Positions 1 to 10,995 of a stretch of DNA of 64,000 nt are shown one piece after another. The notes under the pieces were generated by a model. That model made no database searches and was not told where the DNA came from. It saw only the letters and a program-made list of their open reading frames with translations. A program made the position numbers and the translations under genes. This DNA comes from Chloranthus sessilifolius (lineage: Eukaryota; Streptophyta; Magnoliopsida; Chloranthales; Chloranthaceae): contig CM037593.1 of assembly GCA_021018995.1 (NCBI GenBank), forward strand, positions 10,010,088-10,074,087, in the 5' to 3' direction. Within the stretch, counting starts at the first letter, position 1, and each line of letters opens with the position of its first letter.

Positions 1-420
1 TTTGTTTAAAAATAAAATAATAAAATAATAATAATAATATTTTATTTCTGTTGTGATTGCAAAAAGTTTTCTGTTCGGACTCTGAAGCTTATTCACTGAT
101 TTGTCAATCAATCGATCGATTTGTGTAAATCGATCGATCAACTGACACGCAAAGTCAGGATAATATTCTGCTCACTGTGACAAATCAATCGATTGATTGT
201 CAAAATCGACTGACTAAGCAGAGAACTGAGTCAATAATTTTTGCTCGGGCAGTGGATACTGTCTTATCTCAATCGATCGATTATTCAAAATCAATCGATC
301 GATTGGGAAGTAGAGACTTGTGTGAACTCTACTTTCTGTTCTATTTCAATCAATCGATTTTCACAAATCAATCGATTGATTTTGAACTGTAGCTGCCTCT
401 GAGTTCATTTTGGGTCAGTT
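1..420. repeat. LTR-like relic with clustered TCGATCGA palindromic words
   Basis: The stretch between about 100 and 390 is crowded with short palindromic words such as AATCGATCGATT and CAATCGATTGATT, separated by 20-60 bases. The same style of word cluster occurs inside the solo LTRs at 16950-17686 and 40310-41520. A degraded gag-like reading frame follows directly (559 onward). I infer that this is the 3' part of a 5' LTR plus leader of an LTR retrotransposon cut by the left window edge. No LTR boundary, target duplication or primer-binding site could be fixed. The short open frames here are by-products of the repeats. Confidence 0.4.
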
Positions 421-429
421 ATCTTTGTC

Positions 430-790
430 TTGGTTTGTCGATATATGAGTTTTACCCGATCTCATCTCCCGAACCTACAACCTTTGAATAGTGAGATCGA
501 AAGATCTTGCAAAACAAATCGTAGAAACCAAAAGCTTCAACGTGATCACATTGAGACCATGGCTGAACAAAGACAAGGACGGAATGAGAACAATAACAAT
601 AATGAAGGAGAAAATAGAATTCACAATGAGGTGCCAGTTGGCCCAAGGACATTGGAGCAATACAATGATCCTGGTCCTTATGAGGACCAACAATGGGGCC
701 AAATCATATTTGTACTACTCGTTACGACGTTTTCATCTTAACACTCCATTTGATTATCCTAATCCCAGACATCTGTGTAAGAGCTTGTAG
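430..790 (+). pseudogene. Possible N-terminal gag relic of an LTR retrotransposon
   Basis: A short frame is open from 430 to 741. It contains an ATG at 559 followed by a hydrophilic, Asn/Glu-rich N-terminus (MAEQRQGRNENNNNN) and then a PVGPRTLEQY-like stretch resembling the start of some plant Ty3/gypsy gag proteins. The frame is lost after about 740; the adjacent frame carries a little further homology-like sequence to about 790. No zinc knuckle or capsid core is left. The assignment rests on general resemblance and on the LTR-like sequence just upstream. Confidence 0.3.
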
Positions 791-1159
791 GAAGGAACTT
801 ACTAATGGATGGTTAGACAGTTCATGGCAGTGATTTTTCCATTTTTGTGTCTAGAATTATAATAATCTCACTTATTTGAATTATTTCTGACTTTTTATTT
901 GATTTTAGATATCAATTATAGCCATCTATCCTATGGTTTTGAATGTTGATTACATGTGGAATCAACATGTATACCGTCAGATAACTGTGCGATGATTCAA
1001 AGATTTTAGTATAAAAGAGTTGGACGAAAAACGATCTCCAATTTATTATTCAAAGCCATCAAACACTACTTGAAATTAATGGCTACCATGTAAATCCAAC
1101 GTGCCATTAACTCTTTATGATATTTTACTTGAGTGAATCAAACAATTAAGATCATTTGT
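791..1159. other. Non-coding; half of a degenerate fold-back MITE
   Basis: No gene was seen. The segment 940-1090 resembles one arm of the 9-bp-TSD fold-back family seen complete at 57159-57595 (a 'gttgattacatgtgg' motif, then 'aaaaacgatctcca'), but without its partner arm. Confidence 0.35.
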
Positions 1160-1875
1160 TGGCTGAACTGGAAAGCTTGAACAACTAAGTGAACTTGGAC
1201 TTTCCATCAGTAAAGTTGACACCCTCAACCAATTTCTCGAGTCTCAGCTACTTACAAAAAATACATGACATCCATCCACTGAAAACTGCAATGAATTGAC
1301 TAGTTTCTGATCGTCATCAACTTTTGGGACTATGAAGTGATTGCAATGTCTTGTTTTTCTTGATTGTTGTAAATTGGCAGAGTTGATAATTGATGAAGGA
1401 GATGGAGGGAGCAAATCGATTGCTTCCATACCTAGAGCATCTCTATCTATTTTTTCTACGCAAATTAAATACTATTTTAGTGCCACATGGATGCCTACCA
1501 AACCTTCGTGTTGTTCATTTAGAAGGTCATGTGGCTTGTAAATCTTCATAACCTCCATCGACTTCGTTTAGAATGCTGTAAAGGAATAGAAGAAGAGTCA
1601 TAGGAGATGAAGTTGAAGTAGTAGTACAGAATTCTGTTACATTTGGGATCTCGCAGAATTGGGGAGTATATGTAGGCATGCATTGGCATTCACTGTCCTT
1701 ACAGGCTCTATATGTCGTCTCCTATCGGAAATTAAAGAAGCTGCCATTTCGCTCTCAGAGCAATAACTATATTGCACGAGAAATTTTTGGGAATAAAGAA
1801 CGGTGGGAGGATGGGATAGAGTCGGAAGATGAAAGCACCGAGTCTGCTTTCCTCCCTCATTTACAAGCCGGATGG
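1160..1875 (+). pseudogene. CC-NBS-LRR resistance-gene relic, C-terminal LRR part
   Basis: Translated across all three plus frames, this region gives the end of an RPS2/RPS5-type CC-NBS-LRR protein in order. There is an ELESLKQLSELGLSISKV block near 1165-1230, degraded repeats around 1270-1420, an NLHRLRLECCKGIEE block near 1550-1600, and the family's closing block near 1730-1870 (KLKKLPFRSQSNNYIA, then ESAFLPHLQ). Stops and frame changes separate the blocks, so it is not functional. No NBS domain lies upstream. The 83-residue open frame at 1678-1929 is the best-preserved piece. Known members use the LRRs for pathogen-effector recognition; this copy is inferred to be dead. Confidence 0.75.
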
Positions 1876-1994
1876 TTAAATAAAGAAACCAACTCCAGGT
1901 TACTACTTCCACTTTTAGCCTTTTTTTAAAACAATTTGTTTTTATTGCATATGTACTAGATTTGTACATAAGCATTTATTTTGTTTTAGAGATC

Positions 1995-2130
1995 ACAGGT
2001 GCCTGATTTATTTCATGCCATATGTGAAGGATCGAAGCTTTCTTGGATTGCAATGACAGGTGCCTGATTTATTTCATGCCATATGTGAAGGATCAAAGCT
2101 TTCTTGGATTGCAATGACAGGTGCCTGATT
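1995..2130. repeat. Tandem repeat, 61-bp unit, 2.2 copies
   Basis: A unit starting ACAGGTGCCTGATTTATTTC begins at 1995 and 2056, and a partial third copy begins at 2117. The two full copies differ by a single base in the part I compared (GGATCGAAG versus GGATCAAAG), so the duplication is recent. Confidence 0.9.
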
Positions 2131-2139
2131 CCTCAATCA

Positions 2140-2400
2140 AGTAGAGAAGCTGCCAAGGGATCCGAGCAGTCTGCTGAAATAGGAAAGTGCTGAGCTGGAG
2201 CTGCGTTCTACTTCGATTTTCTTGTAATTTAGGGAGACCGCCAATTGCAATCCATAGCAAATAGCTTGAAACTCAATCTCAGTAATATTCGAGCTTCAAA
2301 GAAGGGCCAGACAAATTGGCTACGTGGGCTCCATTTTCATCACTAATAACCAATACCGGCAGCTGAACTTGAGATGGGGCCATCTGAATTTAGACCCGGT
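2140..2400 (-). pseudogene. RNase H-like (RVT_3 type) domain relic
   Basis: The minus strand, read across frame changes, gives the blocks LNSDGPISSSAAGIGY, ISDENGAHVANLSGP, and EIEFQAICYGLQLAV followed by NYKKIEVE. This order (first Asp strand, GxGxVIRDexG strand, the EaExxAl helix, then a short beta strand) is that of the plant RNase H-like domain found in LINE polyproteins and stand-alone RVT_3 proteins. Stops and at least two frameshifts break it. It is most likely a retroelement relic. The opposite strand is non-coding. Confidence 0.5.
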
Positions 2401-4192
2401 TTGGCAACCCTTTTCCAAAAAATCACTTTTTTAGGTGTTGTAAAGAGGTGTCATATGCTTCTCAAAAAGGTCTGTCACATGCTGAAAATGGTGTTGTATG
2501 AGAAGCAACATCGGACAACTTCTCAATACAACACTATTTTCAGTTAGAGGTGGCCAAGTGCTTAGATGAAATGTGCTTTAAACCCAACATTTTTCCTATT
2601 TGTTTTGCCTGCTATCTAACTTGCTGTCGATTACAAATAGTAGCCTAACAATGTCCTAGTTGATGTTTCATAAGCCAGTTGCACTTTAGCTTGATTTGTA
2701 CAACTTAATATAGAAAGCTCAACATGAAGGACCATCAGAATCGGTTTACTTCTCATCTAGCTCAATTCATATCTCTTAAAATTATTATGCAACAAGATTA
2801 AAGGATGTTGGGTATGAGATTTTCTAAGTTCTGTCGATAGATATTTGGATTCAATTTTTTGTTGTATCGAGATTACAATGAGCTATTTATTGACTTTTGA
2901 GATCAGTTGAATCAGATTAAGTCAGCCATAAATCTCTTTTTTGATATCCATACTTATTGTCCTAATGGCACTCACAATTGATTCATTTGATTTTTAAATA
3001 TTTCAATTACAGATACATAGAAAACATATCACAAACGCATGATTTAAGGAGACTACAAGTATATAAACAATCTCGCAAGAATAATGGGCACCACCGATCT
3101 TACAAAATATGCACTATGATGTAGGTACTCCTAATGAGTCAGATTATTAATTAAAGCTCTACTTAGTCAAGGCCATCATTGATGCCCTAGAGTTGGTCAA
3201 AGAGGTGCCTCGAACTGCATATGGGAACAAAGGAATTTCTAATAACAGTTGAGCATCCAATTTATATTTCTAAATTTTGCTATAAAATTCCAGAGGGAGT
3301 AGATAGATGTGATGTCCACCTAATCTCAATTATGGAGTTTTATCAACCCAAAATTTATGTCTATGATGAGACCTATTACAACCCTGTTAAAAATCCCTAA
3401 GACCGAGACCTATTACAACCCCAAATAGATAAGAGATAGTAAGATTGTTTTAATGGTTGTCTATCCTTTACCGATTTCCTTCAAAAGTTATACGGTCCTT
3501 CTCTCCATTGCAATGGAAACCCAAAAACAGCTTCAAATTCTCGAGAGAACTATTAAATCTCAAACCACACATTTCAGTAAAAACCAATTCGTGCCACTAG
3601 TCAAACATCTCACTTCAGACAGAACTCAATCTCTTCAATGAAGGGTCCCAACTCCTCCAAATCTCAATTTAATCTAGAAAATTTCAATTGGATGCAGCCA
3701 TACAAGAATTTATAGTTAAATCAGTTTGTCAAAATATCCTTTCCTGTCTCAAAAAAATGTGCGCAAAATTCAGAAGACTGAAAATGGAAAGTGCTCTTTG
3801 CCTCTATCAAAGAGAATTGGCAATCACAGGGACTTCTTTTATTATTGGGTGTTCTCAAATCAGAGACCAACTCCTTATTCAAAATTGCTCGAGAAATGCA
3901 TCAATGCGGAGAGCAATTTAATGAGCACATTTGCATAGATCAACAATGGGCTATGTAGGTTTTATTTAGGGTGCAGAAAGAAATTTATGGTGCGGTATCA
4001 GTAATGGTTGGTTCCTGGCATATATTGCAATGGTAGAAGCAACCCCCAACAGAAATAAGGACTAAACCAGGGAGAATAAAATTTTCCCTGCAAATGAGAA
4101 ACCGATGCAACATGTCAATGGACTAAACCAGGCATTCATTAAAAAATCGGGCTTTGTTTGGTGTTACAATGTGGTCCATTTTTGGAGAGTAT
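2401..4192. other. Intergenic; no recognisable gene
   Basis: Open frames of 62-77 codons at 3453-3641 and 3688-3938 have no recognisable domain. 2400-2550 holds imperfect inverted words around 'tgttgtatgagaagcaa'. Everything else is AT-rich and featureless to me. Confidence 0.4.
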
Positions 4193-4525
4193 TGATAAAT
4201 CTGAGCATCCGTCTCAACCAATTGGTTATGTGTGGAGGGGCCTATGGTGTTATAAGGGGGAGAGACAAGGCTATAATTTACCCAATGTGGGACTGAGCCA
4301 AATTATGTGCACAATTGAGCCAAATTATGAGTGGAGGGGGGGTCTAGGGTACTTCAACACGCCCAGGCACATGTTGGCAGGATTGAGCCAAATTATATGG
4401 ACAATTGAATTGGGGACATCGAGTGGAGAAGGGTCAGCTCTGATACCATGATAAATTCGTGCATCCAACTCAAAAGGAGGAGAAACGAGGCTATAATTTA
4501 CCCAATGTGGGACTAAATTTCAACA
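4193..4525 (-). mobile_element. TRIM retrotransposon (miniature LTR element)
   Basis: Two terminal repeats, TGATAAAT...TTCAACA, lie at 4193-4359 and 4449-4525, sharing 'ctataatttacccaatgtgggact'. Immediately left of the right repeat is GCTCTGATACCA, the reverse complement of the initiator-Met tRNA primer-binding site TGGTATCAGAGC, so the element points to the minus strand. A purine-rich tract (minus strand GCCTGGGCG) abuts the left repeat. The flanks AGTAT (4188-4192) and AGTAC (4526-4530) match at 4 of 5 bases. The left repeat is longer because 'gagccaaattatg' is repeated inside it. There is no coding capacity. Confidence 0.75.
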
Positions 4526-5027
4526 AGTACAGGCACTATTGATTGAAGATGCGTTTAAACTTGAGTTGATGTTACATGTCGTTACGTGTAATCATGAAGG
4601 CCGAGGGTCCTCCCTGGCTAGCCATTTGGCCAATCAAACAACTTATCGGGGACAAAATGTCAGTTATAACTGTAAAAACACATTATTAATGGTAATCAAA
4701 CGTGCCCTCAATATGGCCAATCTAGAGTGGAGACACCACTAACCTTGGGCAACACACAAAAAAGAGGAACAATTCTAATTCAAACAAGCAAATATATTCA
4801 CAACCAAAGTAGCTTATCTGTCTTATATATCACCAAAAAAAAGAAGATAAAAAAGCATACATAATAGTTTATATATAATGGCAACAACCATAAGAATAAA
4901 ATAATACTAGCTAGACACAACAGCAATTCTCACTGTCACACCACACTAAAAAAAAACACTTCAACAGAAACCCAGATAAAAGTATGTTTGTAACTTTGTA
5001 TAAATTGAATTCAACTTGTTTTGGTCA

Positions 5028-8000
5028 CTAAAATCCTTCAATCAAGGTGGTGTTGTTCTCTTCCATTTGTAGAGCATCCTACAGCCATAAAAGAAACATT
5101 AATAGAATGATAAGATAATGGCAGTCGCTAATCTTCTTCAAATTAGTAAGTGTAAGAGCTGTAAGAATTATATATCGAAGGCAAATTATTCCCTCTCATT
5201 CTTGAACAGCCCCAAACCACTGTTACCCAGTTTGCTGGTTAGAATTCGGGTTTGCGGTTCGCCAAAGTCAAGCTTACCCAGTGCGCTAGGGGTAAGATGA
5301 GTTTTTACTTATATTTGAGGCAAGTACAAATATTTATTATATATTTCATAAATTACACTTTCCATCACAAAAGCTTTAAGCGAGTTGATGGTTGGAATAA
5401 GAGAGGTTGGAGGTTCGACTCCTTTCCTTCCCTACTTACAGCGAACCGAACCGAACCGAACCAAACTACTAATGAGTTCGAATGGAACTGGTTCACGTTT
5501 CGGTATCAATCCTAGAGGACTGGGTAACCCTGCCCCAAACAAGCTCTTGACAAGTAAATTCTCCATTATACTGAACAAATGCTGATCTAATATATACCAC
5601 TAATAACTAAGTGCTGATCTAATTTATGTATTGAATAGAAAGTGTATACCAAATTTTCTTTGTCATCTTGGAGCGTCTCCTCCTCAGCAGGCACAGACTC
5701 ATCAACTACCTCTGAAAAACAATAACAGTATGTTAACCAATAATTTATCAATAGATATAATAGAACTATAGTAAACTGATACTTACCACCGCCAACATTG
5801 TAGTGCTAGCTACCCAATTTATCAAAAGATATAATAATAGAACTATAGTAACCTGATACTCATCCCCTTGAATGAAAATTAGGGTGTCAACAGGCCAGGT
5901 CGTTTCATGATGGACCCGCCCGACCCTGTTTTTGAAACTGGTCGGGCATACATAGTTGACCCGTCAGGTCGGACCTTTACTCCTCTAACATGACCTTGGG
6001 AACTTAATGATTGAGATTCATTAGGCAGATGGCAGATTTTTTTGGATTTTTTGGAAAATCCCCCACCCCCAAAGCTTCATATGTTTATAAAAGACCTCTC
6101 AATGTAATGATAAAAAATCTCAGATTATAGAGCTTTCTATTTTAGAAACACCTTACAGTCATGCCACTTTACTTGCAAGCATGGTTAATGTTAACTTTGT
6201 TAACTAACATTGTAAAACAACCAAATTAAACCCCTCAACAATTAAAATTTTGTCCACCCATTTTTACATTGCTTCTCGTATACGCTTCCTCAATCCTTTT
6301 ATTAGAGCAATTTTAGACTAACTTAACTCCAGGGTGGTTTTTAGATGCAAAACTACTACTATGAAATTTTTTCTAAATACGCAAAGTTGTGGAAGTTTTA
6401 TAAACAAAGAACTTTAGGAGGGTTGTTTTAAAAAAAGCCTATATATTTTAGCAGGGGGCAGGGTTGTTTTAAAAAATCCTATATATTTTAAACTCTACAA
6501 TATATTTAAAATGGAGCTTTTGAACTGATCAAATGATCCTATAATTTTAAAGTGTCATCCACCCACGAAGACACCCACTTAAGATAAGACATTGATCGGT
6601 TAATATGCAACAATTGCTGTTATTTATGGTATAAGACATGGATCGGTTAATATGCAACAATTGCTGTTATTTATGGTATAAGCACCACCAACTTCGTTGA
6701 TTAAAGAACCAGACTAAAATTTCTCCAAAAAATTGAAACAATGATATACGAATATGAATATTAGATGTTACCTTTGGTTACAGGAAACTTCTTTCCCCCA
6801 CTCTTTATCTTCTCCTTTCCACCATTAGACGCAACAGCAGTTTTCTTCATTAAATTACCTCCACTATCTTTGGCAGGCCTCAGATTTGCAGTGTTTCTAT
6901 TAACTGAATCCTTGTTGACTGAAGCCATGTTTTTGGCCATGGAAGCCACTGCAGTAGCTGAAGAAGCTCTAACATTTTCAGCAATTGAAGACTTGGGTTT
7001 ATTCAACTTCAGCGCCCTCGTAGCAGAAGAGGATCGAACATCTTCATCGGATGATTGAGTTCCCTCTTCGGGTAATTGTGAATTGGTCTCCGAGCCTTGA
7101 GAGTTCTCTAAATTTTCTGAGATATTGTAGCTTCTTAGTAGTTCCTTCACAGGTTCTCCAAGTTCTAAAAGGTTGTGACGACGCACGTAGGATCTTAACT
7201 CGTCTCGCATTTTTTGCAGAGGCTGAAAATTTTGATCATAATACACCAAAAAAATAGTATCATAATCACAAGTAACAACCCAATACATAGTCCCCAAGTA
7301 AATTCGAGAACAATCCAACGAGGAAAAAAAATGTGTGATTCAGGAAAAAATTGAGGATTAAATCAGAAATCGGAAATTATCAGCCAATGAGGCCAAACAA
7401 TTTCAATTCAAGAAAAAGCAGCAGAATTCAGAGAACAATGATGAGGGATAGTAGAAAATTATGAAACTAAAGATTTTTTATTTGAAAGTTCATATTCTTA
7501 GTTCGACTTCATAACTAAAACCAAAATAGAAGTTTAAACTAGAGACTTGCATAAATTCTTTAGCAAATTTAATTAATAATAAATATTACACTTCATGAAA
7601 AACCATGATTAAGAGATAAAATTTATGATTTAATTTCAATGTTAAAAAAATATAAATATAAATATGAATGTATCATTAAATAATGATTAAATCATGATAA
7701 ACGCAATTTGAGCAAAAAAAAAAATTATGACTTAATGTGAATTATTCACAAAATCAGAGAATTTGGTTACTATGCCATGATACTAATCATATGATACCCA
7801 CATCATATGATCAACAAAATATATTTCATAATCTATAAACTATGTACAGGTACGAACACGTAAAGCTCTACTTACGTACCTCACAACCAGATTCCAAGGC
7901 AAGTTTGAAGAACCCAAGTGAAATCAGATGCTTAGAAGCAGATTCGGAGAGCTTAATCTGTGATGACCAGTAAGAAACCGATGATAAAACACTGAATTTC

Positions 8001-10699
8001 TTTCTGGCTGAAGATTTTGACACATCGGAAGCTGGTGTATCGCTTTTCCCTTGACTCTTACTAGCTAGTTTCTTCGTTCGGGTTTCCGATATAGGAGTTA
8101 TGTTGCCAAGTGATCTCGGAATTGGGCTTACAGAGGATTTTAGAGCTATCGAAAGCCGTCTCGGTGGTTTCTCGGATTTCTCTTTCGCAGAGAGTTCTAG
8201 AACACTCACACTTTTGCTTACATTTGAGAGAGGTCTGCCCCTGAAAATTTCAGCACCAAAATTATTACCTATTGATCCGGATGGTAATGATCATTTTATC
8301 TATGCTATCTTTGGATTATAACCCGTTCAATTTATCAATCAGATGCACAAAAAAACTGTTGGCTAGACACTCGCACTTTTGCTTACATTGAGGCAGATCT
8401 TCCCCTGAAAAATTCATTACTGAAAATTTTATGCATGCGGCCTATTGATCGGACAGTAACTTTCTTTTAATCCATTCTGTCTGTGTTTTGACGCATCAAA
8501 TCGATCAATCAGATAGACACAAAAAAATTCATTGATCGAATAGAATACAAATGCATTCGAATTATGATCCACATTCGATCATTTCAAAAGTGAAGCCTAA
8601 ATATGGCTGTAAAATCTCTATGGGCTTCTCAAACTGTCATCTCCATATTTAGATGTCTAGGTTTAGAACAGGTTAATCACAGTCAACTAGACATCCATCA
8701 GATCAAGATCAGTTGGCCAGTTTGAGCTGCATCACCCCTGTCCGTGGTTCTCAAGCGTAGATCAAAATCTCAGATGATACAGCAACGTTGGCCAATACAT
8801 CTCAGTGTCAGGGCTACCCAAGACAGCCATATCATCCACTACCACAACTTGCAGCGGTAGGTGGCCAATGGGCCAGGCCTCAAGTGGTATATTTTTTTTC
8901 ATGGGCTCATAAAAGCAAGGTGTCATTGTCAGTATGAGTATCGGGTTGCGGTTCATCCTGGACTGATACGTGTTGGCCGAAACAGATACGGTATTGCCAA
9001 TACCAAATTGGTCTTTTTTTCAAAAAAATACAAGTATAAATAAAAATTTGTATCAGCCAATATTAGGCGATAGCAAGACAGTATCGGCCAACTCCGAGAC
9101 AGTATCTGCTGATCCCAACCCATAAAACAATAAAAATAGAAACTATATATCATCATTCTGGTGCGAAGCATGCATATTTATCCAATCATCCCATCTGCTT
9201 AAATAACAGAGTGATTTCAAGCAAAGACTCGAATCAGTGAATTGGGAATCAGATGCGTATTAAATTGATATGTGGATGCTATAGGTACCCTCTTGTCCTC
9301 TTGATGTTAAGAACTTAGAAACAGAGGTGTGCAATAAGCATAGTGTAACGCTCCGACGTTACGTGCCAAGATATTGTCTTCTTTGAGTGGCTCCATATGG
9401 TCCCACCGGCCGTCCCTGGTCCCACCAGTTGCCCTTTCCCTTTAAGGTTTTATTTTTGGTATGAGCCGACGACCCGTCACATGAGCTGCATACCCACCCA
9501 AAACGCGTCTTGCAAGTAAGAGTGAGGTCGTTACTTATCTCCCAGGGTTAGAACAACTATTTACTCGATGTGGGACTTTACAATCTCTCCATCTAGTAAT
9601 AAAGTTGTCCTCGGCTTTGATATCATTCTGTTATGCCCCGACGCCACGTGCCAAGATATTGTCCTCTTTGGGTGACTCCACATAATCCCACCAGTGGTCC
9701 TTTCCCTTCAGGATTTTATTTTTGGCATGGGTCAATCGGATATATGGCCACCGCACCCACCCAAAAGGCATCTTAAGAGGTAAGAGTCAGGCCATTACTT
9801 ATCTCCCAAGGTCAGGACAATTATTTACTCATGTGGGACTTTACACATAGCCACAAAGTCAGGTTCCACAATAATTGGGAAGATTACAATTCGGCAAAAT
9901 TTGGGAAGTTAGGGAAAATATTGAGAGAAAATTTGAAAAAAAATTAAATTAAATTAATAGTAACGATATATTGAACAGATCTCGAATTATTGGAAAATTA
10001 ATAGCAATTTTTATGAATTTTTAAAAAAATACATTTTTTTTTCAAAAATTCGGGAAACAATTCTCAACAAATTCAGTGCACCAAAAAAACCCAAATTCTT
10101 TTAAAAATTTGGCGTATTTGTGTGTGCCTATACGAACCCCATTTAGATTATCGTCTATTTTGGTCGATTTGTTTTATTTAATTTCCAAAATATGCTTTTC
10201 TCAGACAGGAAAAAAAAGAAAAAGAAAAAACAAATGATTTGATCGATATTATCATTGATCTATGATCAAATAAATAATCAAAATAATATACTAGAAAAGT
10301 TCCATCAACGTTAAATTTCCTCTTTAATGACCAAAAAAATCGAAGAACGCATGGAAAATAAAAAAATAAATAGGCCCATTTGCAAATTGTGGATGTAATG
10401 ATCATACTTTACCTTTCCCTGTTGATCTAACTAAATAAATTATGAAATCAGATAAGAAAGAAAAAGAAGTAACCTCTTTGATGCAGAAGAATTCGATATC
10501 TCTGCCATTGCGGGTCTCTCTTCCTTGGGTTTACTGCCCGATCGCAACGGATATCGAAGCTTCGATTTTGCAGAGTTTACTGTGGATCAGAAGTGGAGAA
10601 AAAATAATAATATTAAAGAAAAAAACAAATAAATAAAAAATAGAGGGAGAGAATTAAAATATTACCCGGACCATCAGATTGATCTTTACTGGCTTCCAT
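5028..10699 (-). CDS. Plant protein of unknown function, six exons, 354 aa
   Basis: Coding exons (minus strand): 10699-10666, 10579-10474, 8240-7880, 7222-6772, 5711-5650 and 5078-5028. All donors are GT and all acceptors AG; lengths 34, 106, 361, 451, 62 and 51 nt join without a stop, from ATG at 10699-10697 to TAG at 5030-5028. The protein is basic and Ser/Lys-rich. A short N-terminal LRYPLRSGSKPK segment is followed by a low-complexity region, then a conserved-looking helical core at roughly residues 135-205 (YWSSQIKLSESASKHLISLG, then MRDELRSYVRRHNLLELGE). The C-terminus has a KEN motif at residues 335-337. I recall similar plant proteins only as uncharacterised, so no function is assigned. 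The core and disordered tails suggest a nuclear or cytoskeletal adaptor; that is inference. The promoter has E2F- and MSA-like sites. Intron 2 contains a TRIM. Confidence 0.85.
5079..5649. other. Intron 5 of the unknown-function gene, with repeat debris
   Basis: This is the intron between exons 5 and 6. It contains a tRNA-SINE-like stretch near 5380-5440 ('ggaggttcgactcc' resembles a Pol III B box), followed by a short GAACC repeat at about 5440-5462. No upstream A box could be defended. Confidence 0.4.
5712..6771. other. Intron 4 of the unknown-function gene
   Basis: This intron holds an imperfect duplication around 5735-5865 ('agatataatagaactatagtaa' type units), a 'gaccc'-rich block at 5880-5990 resembling other such blocks in the window, and the 47-bp tandem repeat at 6584-6677. 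No coding sequence was seen. Confidence 0.5.
6584..6677. repeat. Tandem repeat, 47-bp unit, 2 copies
   Basis: ATAAGACATTGATCGGTTAA at 6584 recurs at 6631 with a single T-to-G change, inside intron 4 of the minus-strand gene. Confidence 0.85.
8941..9123. repeat. Degenerate element rich in GATAC/GTATCGG words
   Basis: This intron-2 segment has inverted words near its ends (GGGTTGCGGTTCATC on the left; TGATCCCAACCCA on the right) and internal 'cagatacggtattggcc' and 'agtatcggccaac'. It resembles the 8-bp-TSD MITE family compositionally, but its ends differ and I found no target duplication. Confidence 0.3.
9344..9845 (-). mobile_element. TRIM retrotransposon with exact CATAG duplication
   Basis: The terminal repeats are 9344-9582 and 9629-9845. 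Both begin TGT(A/T)A and end GTGGGACTTTACA, with the shared block 'acgtgccaagatattgtc'. Between them lies GGCTTTGATATCATT, the reverse complement of a Met-tRNA-type primer-binding site, so the element is in minus orientation. A purine tract (minus-strand GATGGAGAGAT) precedes its 3' repeat. The 5-bp duplication CATAG is exact at 9339-9343 and 9846-9850. The interior is only 46 bp. It sits in intron 2 of the unknown-function gene, in the same transcriptional direction. Confidence 0.9.
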
Positions 10700-10995
10700 G
10701 TTCTGGGATTTGATTATAAGAAAGAAAAGGAGAGATGATAAGAGACAAAACGAAACAGGGTCGGTGAAATTTCTATACAGAAGAAATGAAGAAGACGGAG
10801 CTTTCTATAATCTATGCAAGTGCCATTTGGGCGGGAAAATGAGAAATTTGAAATTCAAATTAAAGTAGCAAACGGTCACAAAATGATTAGAAGAAAATTA
10901 GTGTAAACAAAAGAGAGACTTCAAACGTCTCCCGCGCCTTGGGCCCCACAGGAGCATGCCACGTGTCCATAAAATTTTCAATTTTCAAACGGTCT
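10700..10995 (-). promoter_or_regulatory. Promoter region with E2F site and AACGG (MSA-like) cores
   Basis: This region lies upstream of the ATG at 10699. At 10826-10839 the minus strand reads TTTTCCCGCCCAAA, containing the canonical plant E2F sequence TTTCCCGC. AACGGTCA at 10871-10878 and AACGG at 10988-10992 match the core of the mitosis-specific activator element bound by three-repeat MYB proteins; their flanks match the full consensus only partly. A GC-rich CTCCCGCGCC lies near 10930 and a G-box-like CCACGTGTCC near 10960. Co-occurrence of E2F and MSA cores is known in plant cell-cycle genes; that this gene is so regulated is inference. Confidence 0.55.

Noticed and set aside
3688..3938. 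Two overlapping frames of 70-77 codons
   Set aside because: No recognisable domain, no splice model and no neighbouring coding sequence.
5380..5440. Possible tRNA-derived SINE
   Set aside because: A B-box-like GGTTCGACTCC is present, but no defensible A box, tail or target duplication was found.
6765..7058. 97-codon plus-strand frame
   Set aside because: Antisense shadow of exon 4 of the minus-strand gene.
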